Below are positions 53,931 through 64,000 of a DNA stretch of 64,000 bases, in pieces; position 1 is the stretch's first letter; each line of letters begins with the position of its first letter. The notes beneath the pieces were generated by a model. That model had not been told where the DNA came from. It worked only from the letters and a program-made list of their open reading frames with translations, and searched no databases. Position numbers and translations under genes: made by a program. The stretch is taken from contig VCJN01000114.1 of the NCBI GenBank assembly GCA_006384855.1, positions 1 to 64,000 on the forward strand. Reading direction: 5' to 3'. This DNA is from Tetraselmis striata (taxonomy: Eukaryota > Chlorophyta > Chlorodendrophyceae > Chlorodendrales > Chlorodendraceae).

Positions 53931-55270
53931 CGTACAGCAGCCCACAAAAGTCTTTGCACATAGAAATCCGCGCGTATCCTCGCCTTGGTGCCCCACGCCA
54001 TGGGGCCACGGGGCCATGCAGCCTTCGTAATCCAGCGTATGCAAGCCTCCTGCGCCAAGGAAGCAGCCCTTTCTTCCGGTTATCGCACTTTTAGAATTGT
54101 TGTTCGGCACTGGCATTGTTTGGCACATGGCTAAAACCACAGATAAAACGAGTGATGAAAAGGGGGCAGCTTGTTGGCGGCGTAGCTACCATCCGTTGCA
54201 TATGCTCGCGCGCTGCCGGTGGTGGGTGGACGTATGCATGCGCTGTAAGAAGGCCGAGCTTGAGCCCAATCCATGCACGCTACCGCTGCAATGCATGCCA
54301 TTTCCACGAGAGTGTGCCAGTAATGCTGTCGTCGTGATGGGGCCAATCATCCCACAAATTTCCAAACTGCAAGATAAGCGCCGTTGGCCGCGCCTCGCTG
54401 GGTGAAAGTAGCACACATAAAGTGCCTTCGATTCCATAGGTGCATGCTTACACCGCCCGCTCCGTAGGCTAAGCGCGGGCTGGCCCCCTCGACAACAATG
54501 TCGCGACCGCCGCACAGGTATGCGCCGCGCATGTTGTTACCACATGTCACTCATCATTAAAGGGGAAAAGCCAAAATGATGACGGGGTCCGAGCGGCGTG
54601 GAGACCTATCCAAGGGGTCCTCGCGCCTGGGAGCTTGCGTGAAATGGCACATTACATGCCCCCATCATGCGCCCATATCCACAGCGAGTGGGCTGGCTGG
54701 GATACCAGAACAAGGGTAAACTTTGACATGCTATAACATTTCGACTTTTATTGGATTGGGCTGTAAACTAGTGCGAGGAAAGGCCGCCCAATCTGACTTA
54801 CAGCCCAATCTGATAAAACGCCAAATTGTATATGAATTAAAACGTGATTGCAATATTACTGCTTCTTGCAGGGCGAACAGCCGGTTTGCGAATGTCGCAT
54901 GCAGCCCGCTAGCTGACCATAGACTCCAAACTATGCGCCGCGCGGCATGGGGTAGGTGGCCATCACATGTATCTCGGCGACCATGGGAGAAAACACGGTT
55001 CTTTATGTCCAAATGTCGGCGTGCCGTGCGCTCAAACCGTGCACAGCCTGGCCGTGCAACACTTGTGACGCTGGTAGTGCCGCACAACAGGCGCCGCGCG
55101 CGCCACACGCGCCGTCGCATTGGCCCTAGCACAGCATGTGCACGCTCTGTCATGGTTATCCTCGCAATGGCTGCAACGGCGTAGACTATGCGTGGGTTTA
55201 CCGACTAGAAGCGACCAAACCCAAATCATACCCATAAAAACATGCAGAGACTTTTGTGGGCTGCTGTACG
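53931..55270 (+). mobile_element. intact TIR element with TA at both edges
   Basis: The ends are inverted repeats of about 27 bp: CAGCAGCCCACAAAAGTC at the left (53935 on) and its reverse complement at the right (to 55266). Both are flanked by TA, and TA also precedes the related ends near 4045 and 37970. TA flanks with CAG-type termini suggest the Tc1/mariner (IS630) group, but this is inference because no transposase is encoded. The 1.34-kb interior matches 4045-6280 and contains a decayed hairpin at about 54743-54830. It is non-autonomous. Confidence 0.8.
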
Positions 55271-56887
55271 ACGGTAGACGAGGCGGTATAAGGGGGAAGT
55301 GGTGGAATAGGTTCGGTAGTCGTGCCGGTTTCGGAGCGATCGAACCCCTCGGCGCTATGCGTTCTGCGCGCGATGTTCGGAGCGCCCTGCCTTCAGGCCG
55401 AATGGTTTCGGAGCAAAGTGCAGACAAAGCACATTTAAAACACGACATGGAGCGGGGGGGGGGGGGGGGGGGGGGGGGGGGGTGGACAACAACGTGGCGC
55501 GTCGTCGCGCGCCACTGCTGATGTCGTCGCCGCTGTCGCGCCGTTGTTGCTGCCGCTGCCGCCGCTGCCGCCGCAGGTGTCGTCGCCGCTGTCGAGGTCG
55601 CCGCGGCTATCGCCGAATTCATCGCGCGCCGTGCATTCTTCGTCTTCAAACGGCCATCTGAATAATTGGAGCGAATCGCAGCAAAAAAGTACGGGAGCAT
55701 ATCGGTATATTATCACCGCCGCTACCGGGTAAGTGCGGAGCAGCAATAAAACTGTAGGAGCAATAACACTTAGATGACTTGCAACGTAAAATCGAAAATC
55801 CATCGTCGTCTCAATGTCGAATATGTATCGCACTGCTGCTGCCACTAGAACGTAGGTTATCGCAAGCGGCTGCAAACGGGGTATGATTCTGCTGAATGTC
55901 TGAAGGATGTGGATGTGCACTGCTGCCGTGGAAAGTGCTTAAAGGTTCCGTCTGAGCTGCATGCTGTGACGATGACAATGGCCTCGTCCCTGAACCAGTT
56001 GAAACTTATAACTAATGCACCGCGACCAAGTCATTATATTATCCACCGGCAGTGGAGCTCAGGGACTTGTACTTCAAAGGGCGGCATGCAACGGGCCTAG
56101 CCGACCCAAATATTTCAAATAATGTCAAGTTTCCACTGTCGACTCCTACTACTCAGTTGTACGATAGGTGCAAACGTTTTACTGACAAAGTGGTGTCAGG
56201 ACTATGACCTGCGAAGCAACTGCTGCATGGCCATATCATCCTACTCAGTGGCCTGATGCGCTTGTCTGCTCTTCACCATGCCAGAATGTATTGATATATA
56301 CCTGCCACCTGGCGTTTTGCTGTACCAATGCAAATATGGTCTGGCTGTCCACTCGTCCGGACTGTCGTTCCCAATGCAATATATGGGACTCTCTTCCCGG
56401 CGGCGGTTCCAATTGCCACTACTGATGACTTTATTCCGTGGCTCAACTATGTAACGCTGGCTGGGATTGGCGTAAGCCATCACCCCGCAGGGTGACCAGT
56501 GCTGAGCGAAGGAGTCAAGGAGAGATCATAGCCTGACGATCTATGTCTGACATGCAATGGTGCAGCGGTGTGAGCAGCACTGCCAGTGTGATTACATGCA
56601 CAGGAACACATCAACGCGCACTGAACAAAGCTTGCCGTTTGCTGATTCGAATGAGCTGCTGCGTGCTGCTTGCTTCCATTGTGCTTCCTGTAAAAGCTCA
56701 TAGGAGCCACGTGAACAGGTCAGCTGCAATAAGCTCAGCAAAATACCCTTCGACCCGCTGTTATTGCAACAGGTGAGCTGTACTGGATGTGCGTCTTCTG
56801 TGATAACGACTCGAAGCCATCTCAGTGAGCCTGCCCTCTGCCCGCAAAGGCAGCCTGCTGTGGTTTGTCCGTGCAATCAATGCACCG
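55271..56887. other. intergenic, no supported gene
   Basis: It starts with a G-run (55454-55482) and a GCC/GTC trinucleotide region (about 55500-55620), then mixed DNA. Several frames are open but none shows a domain. A GT donor after an open stretch near 56771 hints at a possible plus-strand exon, not enough to call. Confidence 0.45.
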
Positions 56888-57618
56888 CTACTGGTGAATG
56901 TCATCCTTGGGAGCTGTGAAGTAAGGCGCATGGCTTCTGGCCGCCAGCTCCAGCAGCTCGGGGCCTGAAGGCGCCGCCATGCGGTCAAGAGTGAAGAAAA
57001 ACACCGGCCACCGGCCAGCTGAGCGGTCATAGCATGCCCCCTCGCCCCTCCCCTCCTAGTCGTAGCAGCCCCGAGATGGCAGCATTGTGCCTGCAGCAGC
57101 GGCGGGGTGGCACTCACCAGACACCGCTGGTTTCTCCGCTGTATCCTCCCTCAACGGACACGAGAAATCTGGAATGGCACAGGGATGGTATCATCTGCCA
57201 ACCCCACCCCGCCCTCTTGCCCCACAAACCCATGCTTCCGCTGCCCACACTCCCAAAGACACCAGCACCAGGAGGTGCCTACCCGCCTCCAGCGGGCTCC
57301 ACATCGGCTCCACGCCCTCCGTGCTCACACCGTCCATGACAGACACAAACTTCAGCATCGCCTGCATGTCCGCCGCCATCCGCTCCACCCCGCCCGCCTT
57401 GTCCAGGTCGATACAGGCCAGCTCTGCGATGGCCCGCACCTACATGGACGCGGCACGTGGCATAGCACGCTCTATCACGGCGGAGAGCGGCAAGCTTCCA
57501 TGTTCCAATCACTGTCTAGTTTCCAATCAGAAAGGCAGTCCCTTATGTCAATGGGTTTTGCGATGTTCGCCAGGCCAGGCATGCTGCGCCGATCCCCCAC
57601 TGCCACTGCTCCAGCTAG

Positions 57619-57656
<38 letters not shown>

Positions 57657-57963
57657 ACCTACCCCACACACACACACAACCGACAGGACGCCGCACCTCC
57701 TCCGGGCTGATGCGCACATCAGAACCCGCGCTTCCGCCGCCCTCCCCGCCATCCGCCCCTGCGCCTCGGAACCACACCGCCTGAGTGACGCCGCCAAGTT
57801 CCCACATCGGACCAGCGGCTGGGCGGTTCTGGGAGGCGAGTCAGCTACCTGTGGCCGCAGAGGACGCCGCCCGAGTGCTCGCTGTCGGGGTGGCCACGCA
57901 AACGGCCGCAGCGCCCCCGCGGGCGAAGCGCCCCCAGGACGAGGACAGGCGCTGCAGCAGCAT
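56888..57963 (-). CDS. gatC: aspartyl/glutamyl-tRNA amidotransferase subunit C
   Basis: Five minus-strand exons, 57963-57849, 57818-57697, 57439-57283, 57168-57118 and 56964-56888, splice in phase to 173 aa. The N-terminus MLLQRLSSSWGRFARGG is basic and amphipathic like an organellar presequence. The GatC core follows: VRAIAELACIDLDKAGGVER, MAADMQAMLKFVSVMDGV, STEGVEPMWSPLEA, LREDTAEKPAVSG and the C-terminal APYFTAPKDD. GatC is the belt-like subunit that holds GatA and GatB together; the GatCAB complex converts Glu-tRNA(Gln) to Gln-tRNA(Gln) in plastids and mitochondria. The intron after exon 2 has a long C-run on the plus strand (about 57620-57655). Exon 2 could start at a neighbouring AG; the rest is firm. 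Confidence 0.9.
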
Positions 57964-58263
57964 CGGGCCGGCGGCGGCGACTACGCGGCGGTGGCTACTG
58001 TCGGCTCCGCAACAGGCGCCGAGAAGAGACCGGTTGTTCTTCTGCCTCCCTGCCGTGCTTGCGCGTTCTGCTCCCTTGTTGATCTGCACCCTGCACTAAA
58101 AAGATAGTCGTCACACGCTGATACGATGGGTCGGGCCGATCAGCGCTCCACGGTAGTGCTGGCATTATTGCGCGCCTTGTCCCATCGACAGCAGGCGCGA
58201 CTACCGGTTGTGAATTCCAAAAAGGGCAGTTCCCCAGAATTAGAAAAACAACACAGGCAGTTC
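57964..58263. other. upstream region of gatC
   Basis: The minus-strand frame stays open to an ATG at 58089, so translation could start earlier, but 57963 gives the better presequence. Nothing else is seen up to the LINE fragment. Confidence 0.45.
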
Positions 58264-58406
58264 GCAATTTGCTTGATGACTACCTGTATAACGGAGCGTC
58301 GCCTACCCAGGGCTTTCCGTAACTGGATTGCTGCCAAAACGGTCGTCGTAGAGACGCTGCAAGGGTTTCACTGGTGCCAGTCCTGTCCCGGGGGCGGGAA
58401 AAAAAA
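58264..58406 (+). mobile_element. LINE 3'-end fragment
   Basis: It matches the last ~145 bases of the LINE 3' UTR (GCAATTTGCTTGATGACT to GGGGGCGGGAAAAAAAA) with very few differences. It is the shortest and youngest-looking of the three copies. ACACAG occurs close to both edges, which may be part of a short target-site duplication. Confidence 0.88.
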
Positions 58407-59639
58407 CACAGCCGGTATGCCGAGTAGCGCCGGCTGATGTTGCTAAAAAACCCGGGTAGGTAAGGGCCCGGCGTTGTCGATTGCTTTCAAAAAAATATAA
58501 AAATTGCGACTACCAATTTCGCCCGGCGGGTAGTATTTGCCTATTTCCAGCTATAACTATTAATAATTAGCAGATTATTGCTACTACTATCGACAGTAGG
58601 GGCGGTGATCTAAAAGGACACTCATTGTAGTTTCGTATGTACGTCCTTTGTAAACAATGGTATGAAGATAATAATCTCGAAGGTAAGCTCGGATCAATAA
58701 TGATCCTGGGGTCATGTGACCCCAAAAGAGAACGCTGAACAACAGAGAACAACCGGCCGCGCTTGTTTGCCGGTTAGAAATCGACGGCAACTGGGGCGCG
58801 AAATTTCGACGGGAATTCGGGCGGGTGCGGGCCGACCGTGTCATCTGTCAATTGAAAGGTCCCAATGTCAATGAAGGTTGCACGGAAATATAGAGAACAT
58901 CACGTGTCCTCACTCCTGAAATAATTGTCAGGCAGATTGTGCTGCCCACGGATAGTAGTATATACAAACGACATTATACCGGAATTACCTGTTCCAATTA
59001 ACAGAATATGCGAAGTGCAGTTTCACAGCCAGCGCGGGCGCAGTATGCGTACGATGTAATGCGAACTTGATAGTGCGGCATCAATCGCTCTTAAAAGTGC
59101 AATAGAAATTCGCAAATACAATGGCACTCGACGTTGCATTCGTTACTCTTCGCTCCAAATTACATGCCCGTGCAAATTCTGCATAATGTCCAATTCTCCA
59201 GTCTACCCACTCTTGAGAGACATGATCGCACGTTCGATAAGATGGATTTGGGAATGGGTTTTTCTAGTTAAAGAAATATCCAAATTTTGCGCACACGGAA
59301 TTTTAAGACAAGAATTCCTACGAATATGGAAATGTTCAAAGAATGCCATTTTTGCAGGCTTTTAGTCCTACACTCAATGGCCATCAACGCAAAACATTAT
59401 TGATATATTTGGCACAAGGCAGCATTTGCCCATGGTCTATATGCACTATTGCCACAGCAATTTTTGGTGAACCAAGTATATTTAAAGTGAAAGAAGTCGG
59501 AGGGAGCGCACGGCGAGTAGGCGTACGCTTCGCTCCCGTTCCTTGTGCCGTGCCTTCGCCGCTCTTGTGGAGGCCGCTGCACATGTCTCTGAGGAGTGGA
59601 CAGAGTGGTGATATGGACTGGCTTCCGGTCAACTTAGGA
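58407..59639. other. intergenic, no supported gene
   Basis: Mostly AT-rich DNA without conserved coding segments, leading into the right-hand satellite region. Confidence 0.5.
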
Positions 59640-59766
59640 TTTTTTTTCTTGAAGCAAGCCCGTCCAAGCTTAGAATTTGGTCAGCTTTGGTCAGCTTTGG
59701 ATCAATTTCGGATTTTTACTTGGCGCAATGACATAGCAAGCCAGTCCAGGCTTCGGAGTGCATGTA

Positions 59767-59795
59767 ACACACACGCACACGCATACACACACACG

Positions 59796-59826
<31 letters not shown>

Positions 59827-59835
59827 GCGCACGCA

Positions 59836-59895
<60 letters not shown>

Positions 59896-59921
59896 CGCAC
59901 ACACGCACGCGCACGCGCACG

Positions 59922-59967
<46 letters not shown>
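59767..59967 (+). repeat. long CA-rich microsatellite
   Basis: About 200 bases of CA with scattered CG interruptions. Confidence 0.97.
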
Positions 59968-60851
59968 ACTGACTGCAAACCACGGGCAAAAATGCGGACA
60001 GCTGGGTGCACGGCGATCAGTTGCTGCGGCCTTTTACCCGGGTGGGGAATAACATATTTGGTCAGCTTTCGGTCCGATGTTGATTTTTTGCTTTGCGCAA
60101 TGCCGGAGCAAGCCAGTCCAGGTTTCAGCTTTGATAAACCTACTTCGGATCAGCTGCGGATCAACTTTGGATTTTTCCTTCGCCTGATGTCATACCTAGT
60201 CCAGCCAGTGCAGGAATTTCTTTCTTCTCTTGAGCGAACATGAACACAATCTTTACATATACATGCACACGTGCTGCATAGTTGTACATTCCATTTTTTG
60301 CAAATGGTGATGAGCTGTATGAAATAGCATATCACATATGCGCAATTGATTGCAAGGAAAACCCATTGAAGTCATATGTTTCTGTACGAGGGTCAAATTA
60401 GATATGAAAGCAGTGCCACAGCAAGGGGATACAAGCATATATACAATCTGTGAAAAACGACTTGTCATAGTACTCCGATGTTTATTGCATTCAAATTCTG
60501 TATAATATTTGGATGAATGCTCTGCAAACCATGTCTTCCGATAGTGTTTGTTATGTCAATAACAAATAATTATGAACAGAATGGAGGACCATGACGGTAC
60601 GCATAATGGATTGAGTTTAATTACAATCTGCCAGAAATACATATGCCTGATGTATGTTCCAATCCGTCGAATTTATTCTCATTTGCCTTTCATCGTATTT
60701 GGTCAGCTTTTGGTCAACTTTGGTTTTTTTGCTTGGCGCGATGCCAGAGCAAGCCAGTCCAGGCTTCAACTTTGGTCAGCTTTGGGTCAAATTCGGACTT
60801 TTTGCTTGGCCCTATGCCATAGCAAGCCAGTCCAGGCTCCGGAGTTCAGGC

Positions 60852-60894
<43 letters not shown>

Positions 60895-61451
60895 CGCACC
60901 CCCCCCCCCCCCCCCACACACACACACGCACACCCACACATACGCGCACACACACCATTGCAAACCGCGGACAAGAATGCGGGAAAACTAGGTGCACGGC
61001 GTCCATTAGTTGTTGTGCCCTTGTCACCCGGGTGGGAATAACATATTTGGTCAGCTTTCGGTCAGATGTGGATTTTTTGCTTGGCGCAATGCCAGAGCAA
61101 GCCAGTCCAGACTTCAGCTTTGGTAAACCTACTTCGGATCAGATGTGGATCAACTCTGGATTTTTCCTAGGCCCTATGCCATAGCCAGTCCAGCCAGTGC
61201 AGGAATTTCTTTCTTCTCTTAAACATGAACACAATCTTTACATATACATGTGCACGTGCTGCATGGTTGTACATTCCATTATTTGCAAATGGTTATGAGC
61301 TGTATGAACTAGCATATCACGTATGCGCACTTCATTGCAAGGTAAACCCATTGAAGTGGTATGTTTCTGTACGAGGGTCAAATTAGATATCAATGCGGTG
61401 CCTCAGCAAGGGGATACAAGCATACCTCTGAATAATGTTTTGTCATAGTAC

Positions 61452-62838
61452 TCCTCCTATTGCATTCAAATTCTGTATATTTGGATTAACGCTCTGCAAA
61501 CCATGTCTTCCCATGATGTGTCGGCTATGTCAATAGACAATAATTATGAACAGAATGGAGGACCATGACGGCACGCAAAACAAATTAAAATTCAATTTCA
61601 ATCTGCCAGAAAGACATATATATGCCTGATGTATGTTCCAATCCGTCGAATTTGCCTTTCATCATATTTGGTCAGCTTTTGGTCAGATGTGGATTTTTTG
61701 CTGGGCGCAATGCCGGAGCAAGCCAGTCCAGGCTTCAACTTTGGTCAGCTTTGGTCAACTTTTTGCGAGGTTTGGATTTTTTGCTTGGCCCTAAGCCAGT
61801 CGCAGGCCAGTCCAGGCTTCGGAGTGCAGGCAACACACACACACCACTGCAAACCGCGTGCACTAATGCGGGACTACTGGGTGCACGACGTCCAGGAGTT
61901 GCGGCCTTTTGACCCGGGCAGGGAATAAGGTGTACAGTAGTGTTTACCGGGCTGAAACGGCAAAACTACTAGTACTACAACAGACTGCGTGCCTTTCCCA
62001 AGGGCAAACACAGCTGAGGACGATGTACGATGTTCTAGGATTTTCCGGTGACTGTGTGGGACACAGCCCCGAGGCAATCCCGGCCTTTCAGCCCGAGTCA
62101 ATATGTCAGCTGATAAATTTCATTTTCTCCACTGTGTTAGCCATCTCCTCCTATTGCATTCAAATTCTGCATATTTGGATGAATGCTCTGCAAACCATGT
62201 CTTCCCATGATGTGTCGGCTATGTCAATAGACAATAATTATGAACAGAATGGAGGACCATGACGGCACGCAAAACAAATTAAAATTAATTTCAATCTGCC
62301 AGAAAGACATATATATGCCTGATGTATGTTCCAATCCGTCGAATTTGCCTTTCATCATATTTGGTCAGCTTTTGGTCAGATGTGGATTTTTTGCTGGGCG
62401 CAATGCCGGAGCAAGCCAGTCCAGGCTTCAACTTTGGTCAGCTTTGGTCAACTTTTTGCGAGGTTTGGATTTTTTGCTTGGCCCTAAGCCAGTCGCAGGC
62501 CAGTCCAGGCTTCGGAGTGCAGGCAACACACACACACCACTGCAAACCGCGTGCACTAATGCGGGACTACTGGGTGCACGACGTCCAGGAGTTGCGGCCT
62601 TTTGACCCGGGCAGGGAATAAGGTGTACAGTAGTGTTTACCGGGCTGAAACGGCAAAACTACTAGTACTACAACAGACTGCGTGCCTTTCCCAAGGGCAA
62701 ACACAGCTGAGGACGATGTACGATGTTCTAGGATTTTCCGGTGACTGTGTGGGACACAGCCCCGAGGCAATCCCGGCCTTTCAGCCCGAGTCAATATGTC
62801 AGCTGATAAATTTCATTTTCTCCACCGTGTTGGCAGCC
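61452..62838 (+). repeat. nearly identical 693-bp tandem duplication
   Basis: 61452-62145 and 62146-62838 differ at only a handful of bases. The junction lies in a CCATCTCCTCCT motif that occurs at the end of both units. Confidence 0.92.
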
Positions 62839-64000
62839 ATCTCCTCCTGCACAGATCACAAAACCACATAATTAGATCGAGTACTCCATGCTAAACTTTA
62901 CTCATGATGTAAACCTAAGTTGTATGCGTTATGAACTTATCACACTAATGACGTGGATGCACATTGTCCAATTTATCATACACATAATTTCTGACTCAAA
63001 ACTATCCACTTTTATACAAGTACATACATACATTACCTTCCATACTACAGCATGTCACGCAACGCCGAGGACAATGACGATGCTGAACACACGAGTAAAG
63101 GGCATTGATTAACATCTGTGGTAAAAGAGAACTACTTACAACGTCCGGTGCCCAATATGTGACCATATAGTCGACTCAACATTTTCATTAACATAAATTT
63201 CGACAATAAATATTATCCACTTTCATACAACTTCATTGACATCATTTGTCATACTACAACATGTCACGCAACAACGAGGACAATGATGATGCCGAACCTA
63301 TGATGCGCATCATGTTTTTATAAAACAGAGTTGCAGCATTCGGTGCCCTACCACAGGCAATTAAAATTCCAAATAAATAACCATATACATATATACTCTG
63401 ACTCAGAAGATACTACGCGCGAGTGAGGCACAAAAATAGAAACAGACAGCTCCGTGAGGACCTCCAAAGACAAAAAAGAAACAAAAAGAGAGACAGACAG
63501 ACAGTTGCGCATGTCTGGAACCTAACATGTTGTTGGAACATGACCTACAAACACAGCGCCCGAGACAAGTGACCCAATACGCAGACCGGATGAAAGGACA
63601 GAGCAAGCCGGTGGCAACAGGCATCAACATAGTGGCGGCAATAACGGACCTCAGGTGTGGCGGGGCAGTCCGCGCAACAGTATTGATGCCGATCAGAGAG
63701 ACGATACGCCGCAGTGGAGGGACTGCTGATGCACGCGCGCTCGATCACTGCTGCACACGCGCCCAGACCACGCTCCACACAGGTCCCCAAACCAACAGCA
63801 GTGCCTGTTGTAACCAATAAACAGACAAAACAAAGTAGGTAACCAGGTTGCTGCCTATCCTATCAAGGTATGCCTGATTAAGCAGGCAGTGCTGGCGCTG
63901 GCGGAGAGGGATAAGAAGAGAAACAATCCGCAATTATAAGAACATAATGATGCCGAACACATCATTAATGTGCATCGATTCACATTTCTGGTCATAGAGA
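62839..64000. repeat. AT-rich region with ~195-bp diverged repeats
   Basis: The block containing CATACTACARCATGTCACGCAAC and GAGGACAATGAYGATGCYGAAC occurs near 63040 and 63250, and its end again near 63945. No gene is supported in this stretch. Confidence 0.6.

Larger units (their letters stand above)
59640..62838 (+). repeat. satellite-like tandem array with embedded CA tracts
   Basis: Four diverged units can be aligned on the block GCAAGCCAGTCCAGGCTTC...GGAGT (ends near 59757, 60842, 61817 and 62510). Unit spacing is about 1083, 982 and 693 bases. Each unit has a TTTGGTCAGCTTTGG minisatellite, a CA tract (long in unit 1, short in units 3 and 4), CTGCAAACC..GGG, and, in units 1 and 2, the string GTGCAGGAATTTCTTTCTTC. 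Frames over the CA tracts are meaningless Thr/His or Cys/Val runs. Confidence 0.88.

Noticed and set aside
59716-60243. Long frames of Thr/His or Cys/Val runs
   Set aside because: They are translations of CA microsatellites.
1-64000. CRISPR array, bacterial operon or prophage
   Set aside because: Spliced eukaryotic genes throughout. The direct repeats seen have no regular short repeat-spacer pattern.

Overview
This window is nuclear DNA of a eukaryote, most likely a flagellated chlorophyte (green) alga; no genus is claimed. The exons are very GC-rich. Introns are many, often short, and carry long C or G homopolymers. Telomere-like TTTAGGG/CCCTAAA motifs lie inside introns. One gene carries octotricopeptide-like (OPR) repeats, a protein class expanded in green algae. 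A B9D2 homolog implies a cilium with a transition zone.

Eight protein genes are well supported and were modelled exon by exon with consistent splice phases. They are B9D2 (173-2562, +), SF3B5 (3353-3619, -), a GAF-PAS-TKL kinase (16146-21889, +), a two-pass membrane protein (22890-24533, +), a 14-exon OPR-like/RsmC-like methyltransferase fusion (26317-37649, +), a TCAB1/WRAP53 homolog (46366-49665, -), a 2OG-Fe(II) oxygenase (52674-53658, -) and a GatC homolog (56888-57963, -). A multi-pass membrane protein with a plastid-like N-terminus (41617-43153, -) is also likely.

The repeat landscape is rich. A terminal-inverted-repeat (TIR) family with TA at its edges has a full copy at 53931-55270, a decayed and interrupted copy at 4045-6280 and an inverted fragment at 37967-38200. 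A tandem array of four ~585-bp units (9441-11849) is directly followed by a 5'-truncated LINE (11865-13757) with an exact 15-bp target-site duplication; two more LINE 3' fragments lie at 43841-44209 and 58264-58406. Another TIR-bounded block (14577-15620) carries an ORF with a Cys/His cluster. The right end (59640-64000) is a satellite-like region with CA microsatellites and a nearly identical 693-bp tandem duplication.

The genes are independent housekeeping or signalling functions: cilium gate, spliceosome, organellar tRNA amidation, telomerase/Cajal-body RNP, rRNA methylation and signalling. They do not form a cluster. The most unusual item is the fusion of an OPR-like RNA-binding array to an RsmC-type rRNA guanine-N2 methyltransferase.
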